Shown here piece by piece: positions 9,515 to 20,905 of a stretch of DNA of 64,000 nucleotides. How positions within the stretch are numbered: position 1 is the stretch's first letter; every line of letters begins with the position of its first letter. Below the pieces are notes generated by a model that did no database searches, was not told the DNA's origin, and saw only the letters and a program-made list of their open reading frames with translations. A program made the position numbers and the translations under genes. Source of the stretch: Charina bottae (lineage: Eukaryota; Chordata; Lepidosauria; Squamata; Charinaidae); the NCBI GenBank assembly GCA_023362775.1, contig JALMGJ010000029.1, positions 3,352,501-3,416,500 on the forward strand, in the 5' to 3' direction.

Positions 9515-11154
9515 ACAGGGTTAATGATGCATGTATTTTCTAAGTTAAATGGAAAAAAATGGCCGTGATCTGCTTCTCTGAGTATTTTGCACGTCTAATT
9601 GCTGATTATACTCATTTGCTCCTGCTAGTTTTTATCTGGACAGAACCTCTAAGTATGAAAATTGAGCAGCAATTTCCTTGTAAATTCCATTTTTTCCATA
9701 TTGTTTTTTTAAACTTAAAAATACATCTGCAGAGATATTCATTCAGATTATGGCAAAGTTTAAACAATATGAGGAAGCCTAAATAAAAATTGCCAAAAAC
9801 TGCAACTGCATTTTTGTTACAGTAAAAATACCATAAATTATTAGTTGGATTATTAGCAGAGTAGACTGAATTCATTAGGGTTTTGCATCTCAATCTGATG
9901 TTCAATAGTGATGTTTCTATTGAGAATCCTTGTTTATTATTAGTATTTTTATTGGAGATGCACTGATATCAAAGCAGAATAGCTTATTTTGTAACTGACA
10001 TGATTATTGTGTTACTACTTCAGTAAACCAAGGAAGGACTGCAATTGAGCACACATAAAATGTTAGATTAGTCTTCCCTGAAGTTATTACAACTCATGCA
10101 CATGACTTCAATCAAAGGTTGCTCCAGGCCTAACAAGCAACTAGGATGTCTATTGGAAACATGACATCATCTGGCCGCTTGGACTGATGGCGTATAGATG
10201 TTTCAACAAGGTCACCAGCAGTATGTTTTTTAAAAATGCACATCCTTAGAATTGAACCTTCTCTTATTAGGCTCTTGGGTAGCTTCCTCCTCCCTACAAA
10301 ATGGGAATAATGAATCAAAACATTTGAACCAAGCCACCTTAGAAGTATCATAAATCTACCCAAGGACCGTGGAAAAGTAGCTGAATTATAAGCAGGCAAC
10401 TTGGAAAAGCAGCAGTTTTAAACCTGGGATCATACGCAATACAGTACACCCTCTAGCACATGCAAAAACACAGGTCAGTTGGATCCAAATGCAGGGGCAG
10501 AAGTACAAAGGCATTTTTACAACAGAAAAGTGTATAATAAGAAACACCAGTGTTTTAGTTTCTATGCAGAAATGTAATCTATAGCACCCCCTCTACAGTA
10601 ATACTGTATAATAAATCTGAAACCTCCCAAGACATGGTGGGACTGCTCCATTTTTTTTCTTTTTATTTAATTTTCAGGATGTTTAAATCACCCTCATCGG
10701 TTTTTAAGAATCACATAAGAAGATACATATTTCAGCAAAGATCTTTGGACAGGAAAAAAAATACAATTGCTAATTTATATTAGTGGAAAATGTTGTCCAT
10801 AATATACAGATGTCTATATTAATATTAATATCTAATATTAATTTTACATGTATTTTGCTTGATGCTATGAAAAGCTGAGCACAAAGGGATCAGATTGAAT
10901 TGACTATCCTTTACCATTACCAGAGATCATGACTGTCAGAAACAGAATCCTGGTTGATGTAATCGTAAGGACCAAATATTATTTCATGGTTAAACAGAAT
11001 GCTCAACTCCTTCCTCCCCTCAGTCCAGCTGCATAGCCTCGCCTGTCCTTGATCTAAATAGAAACAATTGACTCTAGCCCACACCCACTGATCAGATCAG
11101 AGAATTTGTGATCTACCAATGCAAATGCCTATCAGCCTTTTATTGGAAAATCTT
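9515..11154. other. No recognised feature
   Basis: AT-rich, with a homopolymer run near 10650. No repeat, exon or RNA gene that I can support. Confidence 0.45.
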
Positions 11155-11480
11155 TTTTTTAAAAGAATTTTATTAAATTTCAAAAAAAGATAAAAGATAC
11201 AGAAAAACAAAGAACTAAAAAAGTATGAAAACATAAGAGAATTAAAAAAAAGATTACAAAAAGAAGTGACTTCCGACTTTAAACATCAAGGATATATAGC
11301 AATTTTCCATAATCAATCCCTTACTCTATATTAAACCAAAATCACATTATTTCTATAAGTCAACCCCTTAGCACATTATAAAAATCACTAAATACCATTG
11401 CTCCCTCCCCTTATATTAAAAGGGAAAAAAAAGCATAAATCACCTAATCAACTCCCCCCCCCCAAATAAAACCTTTTATA
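11155..11480 (-). mobile_element. L1-like 3'UTR remnant
   Basis: On the plus strand it opens with a T-run and TTTTATTAAATTTC, then a long purine/A-rich tract with GAAGTGACTTCCGAC, as in LINE 3'UTRs read backwards. There is no coding motif, and the call is from composition and phrase recognition. The right edge is a C-run at 11451-11463. Confidence 0.45.
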
Positions 11481-11553
11481 GGAAAATCTAATACAGTTGC
11501 CAAAACAAGAGACTGCATGTCTGATAGTCCCCCTCCCCAAAAATGCCCTTTGG

Positions 11554-11603
11554 TATGATGTCATAAAGACAACATTCATATGATGTCATAAAGACAACAT
11601 TCA
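11554..11603 (+). repeat. Perfect 25-bp tandem duplication
   Basis: Two head-to-tail identical 25-bp units (11554-11578 and 11579-11603), starting TATGATGTCATAAAG. No mismatches, so a recent event. Confidence 0.95.
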
Positions 11604-11649
11604 GCAAGCTTTTCAGGTGCTTGGCACTGTGTAATCTTGCACAATCATT

Positions 11650-11790
11650 TTTTTTAATTTATTTATTTAGCCGCCCATCTCACATCCGTGACTCTGGGTG
11701 GCTTACAAGATTAAAACACAGACAATACCAAAAAAACTAAAATATAATCATGCAAGCATTAAAACAATTAAAACCCAATATTTTGCTAAT
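11650..11790 (-). mobile_element. L2/CR1-type LINE 3' tail
   Basis: The plus strand reads TTTATTTATTTAGCCGCCCATCTCAC then ACTCTGGGTGGC, the reverse complement of the typical squamate L2-type end (GCCACCCAGAGT ... GATGGGCGGC ... AATAAATAAA). Confidence 0.6.
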
Positions 11791-12076
11791 ATTAGCTACA
11801 GTATATACAGCTACAGGGCTAGAGTATGACCAAATCAGAATATATAGTGGGCCCATTACTTCCTGTGGTTTAGAAAACTGTACTTCTATTAACACAGCTT
11901 TTTAGCAGCCCCATTATGTGACCATTATTTATGTCCAAAGAATTATCCACGTGTGTAAATGGAAGCAGGTTCAGATTAAACTAGAACTGGGCTCAAATGA
12001 GTTTCAAAGTTTTCTACCACAGTTGAGGGCAGAGAAATTGGCTGGAGCACTTTTCCAAATTTCTCCAAGAAATGTT

Positions 12077-12230
12077 TTGTTGTTCTTGTTCTTGTTCAGT
12101 TGTTTAGTCGTGTCCGACTCTTCGTGACCTCATGGACCCTAGCATGCCAGGCCTTCCTGTCCTCCACTGCCTCCTGGAGTTTACTCAAGTTCATATTCAG
12201 CACATCGGTGATGCTATCTAACCATCTCAA
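12077..12230 (-). mobile_element. 5'-truncated BovB (RTE) LINE fragment
   Basis: This 154-bp piece holds the BovB 3' end; the plus strand carries TTTAGTCGTGTCCGACTCTT followed by CGTGACCTCATGGACC. It matches the 3' end of the large BovB at 50620 closely. A perfect 10-bp TSD, AAGAAATGTT, lies at 12067-12076 and 12231-12240, showing an authentic retroposition with extreme 5' truncation. Confidence 0.9.
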
Positions 12231-12284
12231 AGAAATGTTAGCATTCTTGAAAATTTTCTCAGGGGCAAGCTCTCATCCACCAAG

Positions 12285-12362
12285 CCTTGACAGTAGGATA
12301 ACTCTTCGGGGGAGATGGGGCAGTTATATAAATGAAACTATAAATAAATAAATAAAATAACT
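12285..12362 (+). mobile_element. L2/CR1-type LINE 3' tail
   Basis: It contains GGGGGAGATGGGGCAGTTATATAAAT followed by TAAATAAATAAA, the usual squamate LINE terminus. Only the tail is present. Confidence 0.55.
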
Positions 12363-12699
12363 ATTGAAAAAAAATCCAAGGGGTGAGCTACCCTTTCGAT
12401 GTCTTCCTTCAAGGTTTAATTGAAGTGTGAGAAGCTTGGGACTCTGACAGAGATATGACTTGTCAATGAAAGGCGGGGCAGTCCCAAACACACCCTCTGG
12501 CCATTTTGTCACTTAAATAAATTAAAAGCTTCAAATCATTATACTCCATTCAAGAGAATTTCTCAAGCAAGTGTCCTTTCATCAAAGTGAATGGAAAGTG
12601 ATAGGAAAAAAAAATACAGGAGAATTTCAGACTGACATAAAATAAAACTCTATACTTCAAATATCTTTGGTTCCTTTAATCCAACTATTACAAATTGTA

Positions 12700-12775
12700 G
12701 TAGTATTCTTTTTTATTTATTTTTTATTTATTTATCAAATTTCGTCACCACCCATCTCTCTTTTGGGGGACTTTC
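12700..12775 (-). mobile_element. LINE 3' tail fragment
   Basis: TTTATTTATTTATCAAATTTCGTCACCACCCATCTCTC on the plus strand is the reversed L2-type terminus (GAGATGGGTGGTGAC...AAATAAA). Confidence 0.5.
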
Positions 12776-13071
12776 TTTCACTTTAGTAGTAAATCTGCAT
12801 TATCAGCTGTTTTTAATTATGCTGATTATTATTTTAGAAGAAGTAATACAATATAATATAAGCTGTCATCAGAACCGAAATTTTGGATGGCTCCTCCACC
12901 CACCCTTCTGGTTGCAATGTAATTAATGTTTGCACATTCTCCACAACATTCAGTAACTGAAATTTAGCATCACTGCTAGTATTTGCCGAAGTCAAAATAT
13001 GAACGTGAATCATATTTGAAACCAAAGAAAATAATTGAATTTGGTTAAACATGTACATGCTTGAATGAAAA

Positions 13072-13107
<36 letters not shown>

Positions 13108-13555
13108 ACATTGTGTCAAACTTGTGTATATGCAACCCTTCTGTTTTTTTCTGAAGCAGTCTGTAAAATGGGATTTCTGAATACTTTTACTGAGTATAAA
13201 CTTGTTCTCATATTGGGCCTGTGACTTTCCTGCCTAAATGTTTCGTCACTAACTTTGGCACTAGAATCTGGTTGTGAAAAGCAGCAGTCCACGTTAGTAA
13301 GAACTGGAAATGAAATAACAAAGGGTAACAGTGATAAAAACATAAACAAATAGTTTGGGTGCTAGGCTGTTAACAGAGGAGAGGGACAAGTGTGACAATT
13401 GTCATAATAGCCATTTTAAATCTTGTCGGTGGAATTCTTTTCAATGGCTGACATGACATTCATTCCCCTAATGGTGATCAACGGTAACAGAAGACTTTGG
13501 CAGACTCATTTATTTCAGGTACTTCAGTGTTTTGTGACCCTTTCAGAAGAATAAC
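12776..13555. other. Nothing but a GT microsatellite
   Basis: Apart from the (GT)16 run at 13075-13106 no feature is supported. Confidence 0.5.
13075..13106 (+). repeat. (GT)16 dinucleotide microsatellite
   Basis: Uninterrupted GT run of about 32 bp. Confidence 0.95.
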
Positions 13556-13660
13556 ATATGTCAAGATGGCAGCTGTGACTGCCTGGTCAAAACCCTGCTC
13601 CTTTTCACATGCATTGCACATGCAACACATGTAAAAAAGAGCAGGTATTTGATCAGACAG
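13556..13660. mobile_element. Diverged relative of the palindromic hAT MITE family
   Basis: GTCAAGATGGCAGCTGTGACT, then an AAAACCCTGCTCCTTTT stretch, echo the conserved arm of the elements at 5967 and 30949. Termini and TSD cannot be identified. Confidence 0.3.
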
Positions 13661-15929
13661 TCAAATTTTGATTTTTTGACCTCCTTTGTTGGTCCCATTG
13701 AAAACAAGAGGGGAGGAGGGATAAAAGTCGTTAGAAGCAACTGTGTCCAATTCTCTGCTGTTGCTGAGAAAATTACATGGAGGGGACCATAAAGTCACCA
13801 AGAGTTAAGCTCAGCTTAAACAAGATTTTAGCTTTACCTTTTAACAGTGGAAATTCTGTTGTGTCTTGTAACAAAAGTTCCTGAATGAGTCAAACACTTC
13901 TACTGAAGTGAATTTGCCCACTCTTTGAATGGGTCTCTCTTAAGGAGCTTAGGAGTCAATCTCCTTTGAATTCCCAGATCAGAAGACCAAAAGTGACGGC
14001 TCCCCCACATCCCCAAAATCTCATTGACCATTGTTAGAGAAACAATTCTGGATTAGGCAGACTTTTCTCTGATCCAGGGGGGCTCTCCTTGTTTTTATCT
14101 TTGGATTTTTTCTTCTTACAGATGAACAGAAACAAAACAGGGTGGGTGCTCTGAATACATGGGATTTGTTCTTCCAGTCGAATGGTTTACTGAAAAAGAC
14201 AACCGTGTTTCATTTCCTAGAAAACTGACAATTTCATTTATTAGAAATTTGACAATATATTTAAAAAACAAAACAAAACACCAGGGCTGGATTTCAAAAA
14301 TACCACAGTAAGTAAAGAAAACTTCTGAGATTTCATGAGCACTAAGCCACAAGATTTTTTTTTAATGAATGAGGTAAAAATGATACAAGTATTGTTATGA
14401 TTTAAGTAACCTCCTAAATTTGGGAGAACTGAGATCAAACACATGTTTCAGGGCTATGATCAGCAATGGCTGGTTACTCTGAATACTATGGAAATCTCGG
14501 TATTCATAAAAGCATTGCTTTATATGTGCTTGGAACTCAAGGATACTTGATTAATAATCCCTCTAGGAAACTTCCAAAATTCATAAAACACAACCATGTT
14601 GAGATCTTGTATTTACTAAGTGTGCATATTCCAAAAACAATATACGGTGGCCACAGTAACAGAAAAGCAAGCCAGGATACGTTCTTTATGAGTCTGGACA
14701 TATTAACCCTGCTTTGCATCTTATTATGGGACAATGGAACAGACGTAGATTAGATGTGATCCTTCTTTTCACATTCACTAATAAGCATCTGATTCATATT
14801 TCGTTATGTCAAAACAGCAGGGGCATAAAATACTAAATTATTTGCTATGTTCACAAATAAAACTATGGGGTAGATAGCCAGAACTTCAAAATATTGCAAA
14901 AGAAATGGCTGCAGCTGCAATGAATTTTCACTTGTGCAAAAAGAAACCATAATGAGTGGTGAAGCAAGCAGAATTTCTTTGACGGCACTAAGCTTGGAAT
15001 TCACTTATAATCCATCTTGCCTAAAGTGTGCTGGCAAGATTAAGAGCTTTGAGGTCATTTGCTCATTGTGATATAAACACAGGCAATGATTGCATTGTCA
15101 GGGTAACTGAGGAGGAAAATGATCTACAGGGGCTCAGCTCGTGGAGGAAATGAACCAACGCATGGTATAAAGAGAAAATTGCAAGGACACCACAGACGAA
15201 ATCCATCTTGCTCCAGCACAACTTCTAGGTGGACATCATGGTCACATAAGTTGACTTTTGTCTTTTCTGTCCACTTCTGAAAATATTGCCAAGGGAACTG
15301 CATGGAAAGCTCTGAATTCATTGCAGCTGCAGCCATTTAGCCAGTTCTGGCTATCATTCATGGACTTGTCCATGCAGTCACCAGGATTCAAGAGTAACTC
15401 GAAGGCACCAAAAAGGAAAAGGAAAACAAACAAACAGCTAGATCTTAAGATGACTAACACTGACAGTAAAAGAAAGCTCTGAATTATAAGAAAATGGTAA
15501 TGGAAACATCATTTTTGGTACTCTAGGTCAGTCTAAACTGTGTTCTTTCCCAGAATTCTTTGTCAGTTAATTCAGGGAAAATGTTAGATTTGTGGCCTCT
15601 CTCTGTTAACTACTGCAAGCCATAATCTGAGAAACACTGAATAATAAAATCTGTTTCTCTGTCCAGTGGATTGTTATGGCTAGCTTTTGGGAGCTTGGAA
15701 ACAATAGCCACACTTCCTGAATTTTCTGACCCAATTGTCCTGCTCCGATCCAAGGAGATGGAAATTGCTGGAGATTTCCAAAGAAGTGAATTAACTGGAC
15801 GGGTATTACAATGTGAGAGCAAGTATCCTGTCAGAGTAACAGACTCTAACAGGTAGCAGTTCCACAGTGTCTTCATTAAGTAGAGCCACTAAGAGTTTCT
15901 GCTGTAAACTATGTAGGAGGGGTATGTCT
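13661..15929. other. No recognised feature
   Basis: Over 2 kb with no repeat family I recognise and only short incidental frames. It is a candidate for unique intergenic or intronic DNA. Confidence 0.45.
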
Positions 15930-16260
15930 ATGAAGGTTCTCAGTCATCCAGGTGGAATTGTCTGTAGCTTGAATCATGTCAACTGGATTTCTATTTTCTC
16001 AGTGGAAACGTTTCGCTCCTTATCCAAGGAGCTTCTTCAGTCTGAGCAAAGTTAGTAAGGGAATCCTAAATGTAGGAGGGGAGCTGTGTTAGTCTATGGC
16101 AGCCAAATTCAGAAGGAATCTGGTAACACCTGCAATAGAGTTTAGTTGCTCCATTTTATGAAATGGACTGGAGCTCACAAAAGCTTACATCTTTTGTTAA
16201 CATCTTTTTAGTTGGAAGAGATGCTACCAAGCTCCTTCTGCTGAAAAGTAGAACTTCCTT
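15930..16260. mobile_element. Penelope-like element remnant
   Basis: Two phrases characteristic of vertebrate Penelope-like repeats are present. One is GAAGGTTCTCAGTCATCCAGGT followed by ACGTTTCGCTCCTTATCCAAGGAGCTTCTTCAG (15935-16040). The other is GTTAGTCTATGGCAGCCAAATTCAGAAGGA followed by GGAGCTCACAAAAGCTTAC (16090-16190). No coding part is present. Family recognition is from memory and not verified. Confidence 0.5.
15998..16046 (-). ncRNA. Hammerhead-ribozyme-like fold
   Basis: Read on the minus strand: stem I strand CTCAG (16046-16042), core CTGAAGA (16040-16034, fits CUGANGA), one extra A, a 7-bp stem II GCTCCTT/AAGGAGC with loop GGAT (16032-16015), core GAAA (16014-16011). A very short stem III region CGTTTC and the closing stem I strand CTGAG (16002-15998) follow. 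Penelope-like elements are known to carry such ribozymes with tiny stem III. The extra A before stem II and the imperfect stem I/III junction leave activity doubtful. Confidence 0.45.
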
Positions 16261-16874
16261 GGCTTCAGATCTTGAATCTTTCAGGAACTCAGAGCTATAA
16301 GCAAAGGATGGTCTTTCTCTCACTCTTCTGTGCCCTGTAACATTGAACGTTCAATGTTGTTGTCTCTGCACATACTGTATATGTCCAGTGAATGTTAATA
16401 CTAGTTTATTTCAACAAATTCTGGTCAGATAAAACTGTTCAAGCTGGAAAAGCCTTTATGGGCTATGTAGATTGCCTGCCAAATATTGTAGCAAACTATA
16501 AATAATTGACATTATTCTATCTTTCTATATTTTTAATGACAGACTTTGGGTTGTTTGTTTTTTCTGGCAAAAACAATAGATTTGATAAAATAATATTTTG
16601 TTCAAGTGCAGCCTACATTTATACTGCATTCTGTACACACTGAGCCAAAAGAATCAACTTGGCAATAGAAAAATATGTTTCCAAAAGTGCAGACTTCTGC
16701 AATGTCTACTTTAAAGCTTTGGAGTTAAGCAGAAAGTAATTTTTAGGCTTGCTTCAGATGTGTTATGGCTTCCACATAGTTAAGATAATGACGTTGCTGG
16801 AACTAAAAAATTCTACCAAGAACAAACATAAACACTGAAAGAACAGCCAGTTACCACATACATGCATGCCTCCT
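16261..16874. other. No recognised feature
   Basis: Nothing supported. Confidence 0.5.
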
Positions 16875-17035
16875 TTTTATAGCTTTTTAATAGAAAATAG
16901 AAAAAAGAAAAGGGGGAAAAAGGAGTGAAAAACAAGGAAAAAGAACCCCACAAAAACAAAGAGAGGTGGAAAAAAGGAAATAACAAAAGCTTATTGTGTT
17001 ACATATCACTCAGCCTGATTTTCAAACACGTTATT
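16875..17035 (-). mobile_element. Purine-rich LINE 3'UTR-like remnant
   Basis: TTTTTATAGCTTTTTAATAG leads into a long A/G-rich tract with GGAAAAAGAACCCCAC and ACATATCACTCAGCCTG, the look of an antisense LINE 3'UTR. No coding evidence. Confidence 0.35.
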
Positions 17036-17336
17036 AAAACTTGACTGGCTGCAGTACCGTTGATCAGCCCCTCCATTACACTGAAAGAGAACCAGTTCAT
17101 AGTGAGCAAATACTGTATTGGCCATTCAAGACTGTAAACCTAGCCAGGTAGATGGCTGGCATATAAATTAAGAAAAGAAAGGGAGAAAAAAATAATTTCT
17201 AAAATCAGAGAAAACGCCATAGACTTAATTCAAAATGATAAAATTCAAAATGCCTTTCATGTTTATTACTCAGAGTTATATAAAAAACAAGAAATATCAT
17301 TAGAAAAAAATAGAACAGTATATACAAAATTGTAAC

Positions 17337-18980
17337 TTGAGAAAATTAACTAATGAACAGAAAGATTTAATGAATAATACTATTACAACTCAAGAAATAT
17401 TAGACGCAATTGATAAACTGAAAACAGGTAAAACACCGGGACCGGATGGACTATCGGCAGGTTACTATAAATACTTTAAAGAACAACTGGTTGAACCATT
17501 AAAAATATTGCTCAATTCGATTCTGGAGGGAAATAAAATACCAAAATCTTGGACAGAGGCCAAAATAGTCTTGATCCCAAAGGAAAACCAAGATCCAACA
17601 AAATGTCAAAATTATAGGCCAATTTCATTATTAAATAATGATTATAAATTGTTCACGATTATACTGGCAGAAAGATTAAATTTTTTTTTACAAAATTTGA
17701 TAAATGGTGATCAAAATGGATTTTTGCCAAACAGAGAAATTAAAGATAATTTAAGAACAGTAATAAACTTAATAGAATATGCTAATATACATAATGAGAA
17801 ACAGATAATGCTTTTATTTTTGGATGCGGAAAAAGCTTTTGATAACATAAATTGGGACTTTATATTTAAAATTTTAGAACACAGGAATTTTGGAAATAAC
17901 TTTATAAAAGCAATTAAAGAGATTTATAATGTACAAAAAGCCAACATAATAGTGAATGAAGAACAAACAAAAGAAATAAAAATAGAAAAAGGAACACGCC
18001 AGGGATGTCCAATGTCCCCATTGATATTTATACTGGTGTTGGAAAGTACATTGGAAAAAATCAGAAAAGATGATAATATTGAAGGAATTAAAATCAAAGG
18101 AGAAATATATAAATTAAAAGCATTTGCAGATGATTTAGTGATAATAATACAAAACTCATTGGAATCAATAGAAAACTTAAATGAAAAGTTAAAGGAATTT
18201 GGAGAATTGGCAGGCTTTAAAATAAATAAACAAAAGTCCAAAATGATAAATTTAAATATGAGGAAAGAAGAAAAGATGAAATTGGAAGATAAAACAGGAT
18301 TTCAAAATGTAAAACAAATTAAATATCTGGGGGTGCAAATAACTGCTAAAAACATAGATCTATTTAAAAATAATTATAGCAAAGTATGGAAAGATATTAA
18401 GAAAGACTTAGAAAAGTGGGAAAATCTACAATTATCATTATTAGGGAAGATCTCCACTATAAAAATGAATGTATTGCCCAGAATTTTATATCTGTTCCAG
18501 ACGATACCCATAGAAATTACAGACCAAACATTTTCAAAGTGGCAAAAAGATATAACAAAATTTATACGGAATGGAAAAAAACCCAGAATAAAATTAAGAT
18601 ACTTACAAGATTTAAAGGAAAGACGAGGATTGGGACTACCAAATTTAAAATTATATTATGAATCATGTGCTTTGGTCTGGTTAAAAGATTGGATAAAACT
18701 TGATAATTTGAACATATTAAATTTAGAAGGCCACAACAATAGATTTGGATGGCATGGGTATTTGTGTTATAATAAAAGTAAAAATAATAAGGCATTTAAT
18801 AATCATAGAATTAGGAAATCAATTTTAAAAATATGGAACAGATATAAAAAATACTTATTACCTGTACTTCCATTGTGGATATCTCCTCAGGAGGCAAATT
18901 CCAAAATAGACAAAAAATGGATAAGAATTTACTTAAATTTAACAGGAGTACTTATGAATTTAAAACGAGAGAAGAATTAG
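17337..18980 (+). pseudogene. L1 ORF2 reverse transcriptase region
   Basis: The 547-residue frame belongs to the L1 ORF2 protein, the reverse transcriptase that copies L1 RNA at a nicked genomic target. Motifs: T-P-G-P-D-G-L (33-39), N-Y-R-P-I-S-L-L, L-D-A-E-K-A-F-D with the first catalytic Asp (162-169), G-T-R-Q-G-C-P-M-S-P-L, F-A-D-D with the catalytic Asp pair (263-266), and a K-Y-L-G-V block. All catalytic aspartates remain. The Met at 17337 is not the real start: the protein continues upstream in another frame to about 17150. A frameshift near 18930 ends the frame early. Preservation this good implies a fairly recent copy. Confidence 0.9.
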
Positions 18981-19150
18981 AAAGAGAAGGGTTTGAATGC
19001 AATTGGTTTAAATATCTACAACTAAAAGAACAATTTAAATTAGACCAAAAGATGTTTAAATTTATGGAATTAACAGAAAATTGGGACAGTATATTATGGA
19101 AAGAAAACGATCATTTAATATCAAAATTATATAAAAAAACTATTGGATTT
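18920..19150 (+). pseudogene. L1 ORF2 segment in shifted frame
   Basis: Between about 18930 and 19150 the homologous L1 protein is read in the second of the three forward frames (residues like F-K-T-R-E-E-L-E-R-E-G-F and L-D-Q-K-M-F-K). It then returns to the original frame. Two compensating indels therefore bracket this segment; both are simple breaks in the ORF2 gene. Confidence 0.75.
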
Positions 19151-19772
19151 AAAAAGCAAAGACATAAAAATTAAAAAATATATGATAAAATGGGAAGAAA
19201 ATTTGAACAGAGAAATTAGTTATGACGATTGGCAAAGGATTTGGGTAAAAAATATTAAATTCTCTTTAAGTAATAGTTTAAGAGAAAACAACTATAAAAT
19301 GATGTTTAGATGGTACTTGCCTCCTGAGAGATTATATAAAATGAAATGTCTAAGATCAAATACATGTTGGAAATGTAAAACAAATGGGGGAACTTTCTAT
19401 CATGTATGGTGGAGTTGTCAAAAAACAAAAAAATATTGGGGAAAAATACATAGCAATATATGTAAAATAATCAAAATTGATATGGAAAAAAAACCAGAAC
19501 TGTATTTATTGGGATTAACGGACATGAAGATGAACAAAGAACACAAAAAACTACTATATCATCTGTCTACAGCGGCAAGGATTATATTTGCCAAACATTG
19601 GAAAGAAGATGACTTCCCTTCAATAGAAGAATGGACAATTAAAATAATGGAAATAGCACAGATGGACAGACTGACATCTGTAATAAAACAAAAAGAGCTG
19701 GGAGATTATGAACTTATATGGAACCCATTTATAGAATTTTTGCAAAAGGAATATAATATAAAATTATTTTAG
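19143..19772 (+). pseudogene. L1 ORF2 C-terminal region with Cys-His motif
   Basis: This 209-residue frame carries the L1 C-terminal Cys-rich motif C-x2-C-x8-H-x4-C (Cys75, Cys78, His87, Cys92), within T-F-Y-H-V-W-W-S-C. A K-K-Y-W block and the conserved A-A-R-I-I-F-A-K-H-W-K tail region follow. This domain assists nucleic-acid binding in L1 retrotransposition. It is in the same frame as the main RT segment. The Met is incidental; coding continuity with the upstream segment is broken by the shift before 19150. Confidence 0.85.
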
Positions 19773-19960
19773 AAGGAAAAAATATAAAAAGGGATAATAG
19801 GACAATACACTAGATTATTAGAATATTAGAAAGGTTTAAGATAAGTTAAGAATTAAGTAATCTGTAAAGAGATAAGGTATGAATATATTAAAGGAATATA
19901 GATGGGAAGAGAAAAATAATAGAAATATAGTAATCATCAAAGAAAGATAAGAAGCTTTCT

Positions 19961-20819
19961 TCAAAGGCTAAGTGAAAGATGAAGAGGACCCAGGGAAAGA
20001 AGATGTGGCTATTCAATCAGTCCTTTGATCTTGGCAATATCACTTGAGGTACTTTCTGATTCTCTGCCAAGCTAAAGATTGTGGTGCTTATATAGATTAC
20101 CTTAAACTAATCCAAATGATGGCTTTAGCACTTCCATATCTCACACAACTCAGGCATTTGATAAGTACAACCCAGGTGGTGTATTCTTTTCTCTTAACTC
20201 CTGCACTCAAAATATTCTCTTGGTCAGAAGCCACATTCACATTATGGGAAAATACTTCTAGTTAAAAATGTCTTAGAGCACAATCCTGATAATTGGGAGG
20301 CAAAGTAAAGTAAGACAGATGAAAATATCTGTCTGCACCGTACAGAAAATGTGTCATCAGGAGCCTCATTGCATGCAAATAGTATTCAAGGAATTTTCAG
20401 CCCCAAACAATGATAAATCTGCTAATAGTCCTGAATTAGCCTGGTCAGTAACTACTCTGAAAATGCTGCTGTAAGAAAATAGAACCTTGCTCAAGGAAAA
20501 TCCCGAGTTCTTTAAGATAAAGTCTTGGTGTCAAAGAATGCCGGGAACTCCAAGTGTGTGCATCCAGTTCCTGGGAATTTTTATGGTGGCAGGACAAGGA
20601 AGTAGGCAGAGCTCATTCAGAGCCAGCCCTTGTTATGGTGACAGCCTTTTCCCTCTTGTCAACAGCTAGAAGTATCTCCTATCTAAGAACCATCTTGGGG
20701 AGGTATAAAGCCACTGCCCACCTCCCAGGCTAATAGGAAGGAGAGACGGAATATTGGACAATTCTGGAGCTATGGTTTAGCCAACCACGAGGAAGGATGT
20801 CATGCAAATACAGCCAATG
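19961..20819. other. No recognised feature
   Basis: Nothing supported; short frames without motifs. Confidence 0.5.
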
Positions 20820-20905
20820 GACTTAGTGGTTAAGTGGTTGGACTGGAACTCAGTCATGGAAGCTCACTGGGGACATTATTTCTCCACTTCAGAAGAACTC
20901 AAACT
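20820..20905 (+). mobile_element. Degraded tRNA-derived SINE head
   Basis: ACTTAGTGGTTAAGTGGTTGGACT resembles an A-box-bearing SINE head. CTCAGTCATGGAAGCTCACTGGG follows, the downstream body of the same SINE type, with the B-box segment deleted. Confidence 0.45.

Larger units (their letters stand above)
17150..19960 (+). mobile_element. L1 LINE, 5'-truncated, ORF2 nearly complete from RT onwards
   Basis: L1-type coding begins near 17150 (L-A-Y-K-L-R-K-E...), shifts frame once near 17330, and runs through RT to the C-terminal Cys-His region at 19772. An A-rich 3'UTR-like tail follows. The endonuclease is missing. Composition is strongly AT-rich (A-rich coding strand), typical of L1 and unlike the neighbouring L2/CR1 copies. 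I could not find a convincing TSD, so both ends are approximate. Confidence 0.85.

Noticed and set aside
7031..9568. Many overlapping frames of 75-110 residues in both hAT copies
   Set aside because: They follow CpG-rich transposon interiors with TIRs and TSDs; the same frames recur in both copies and have no domain.
17150..20020. TSD for the L1 (AGATGGCTGGC versus AGATGTGGCTATT)
   Set aside because: Too many mismatches to separate from chance.
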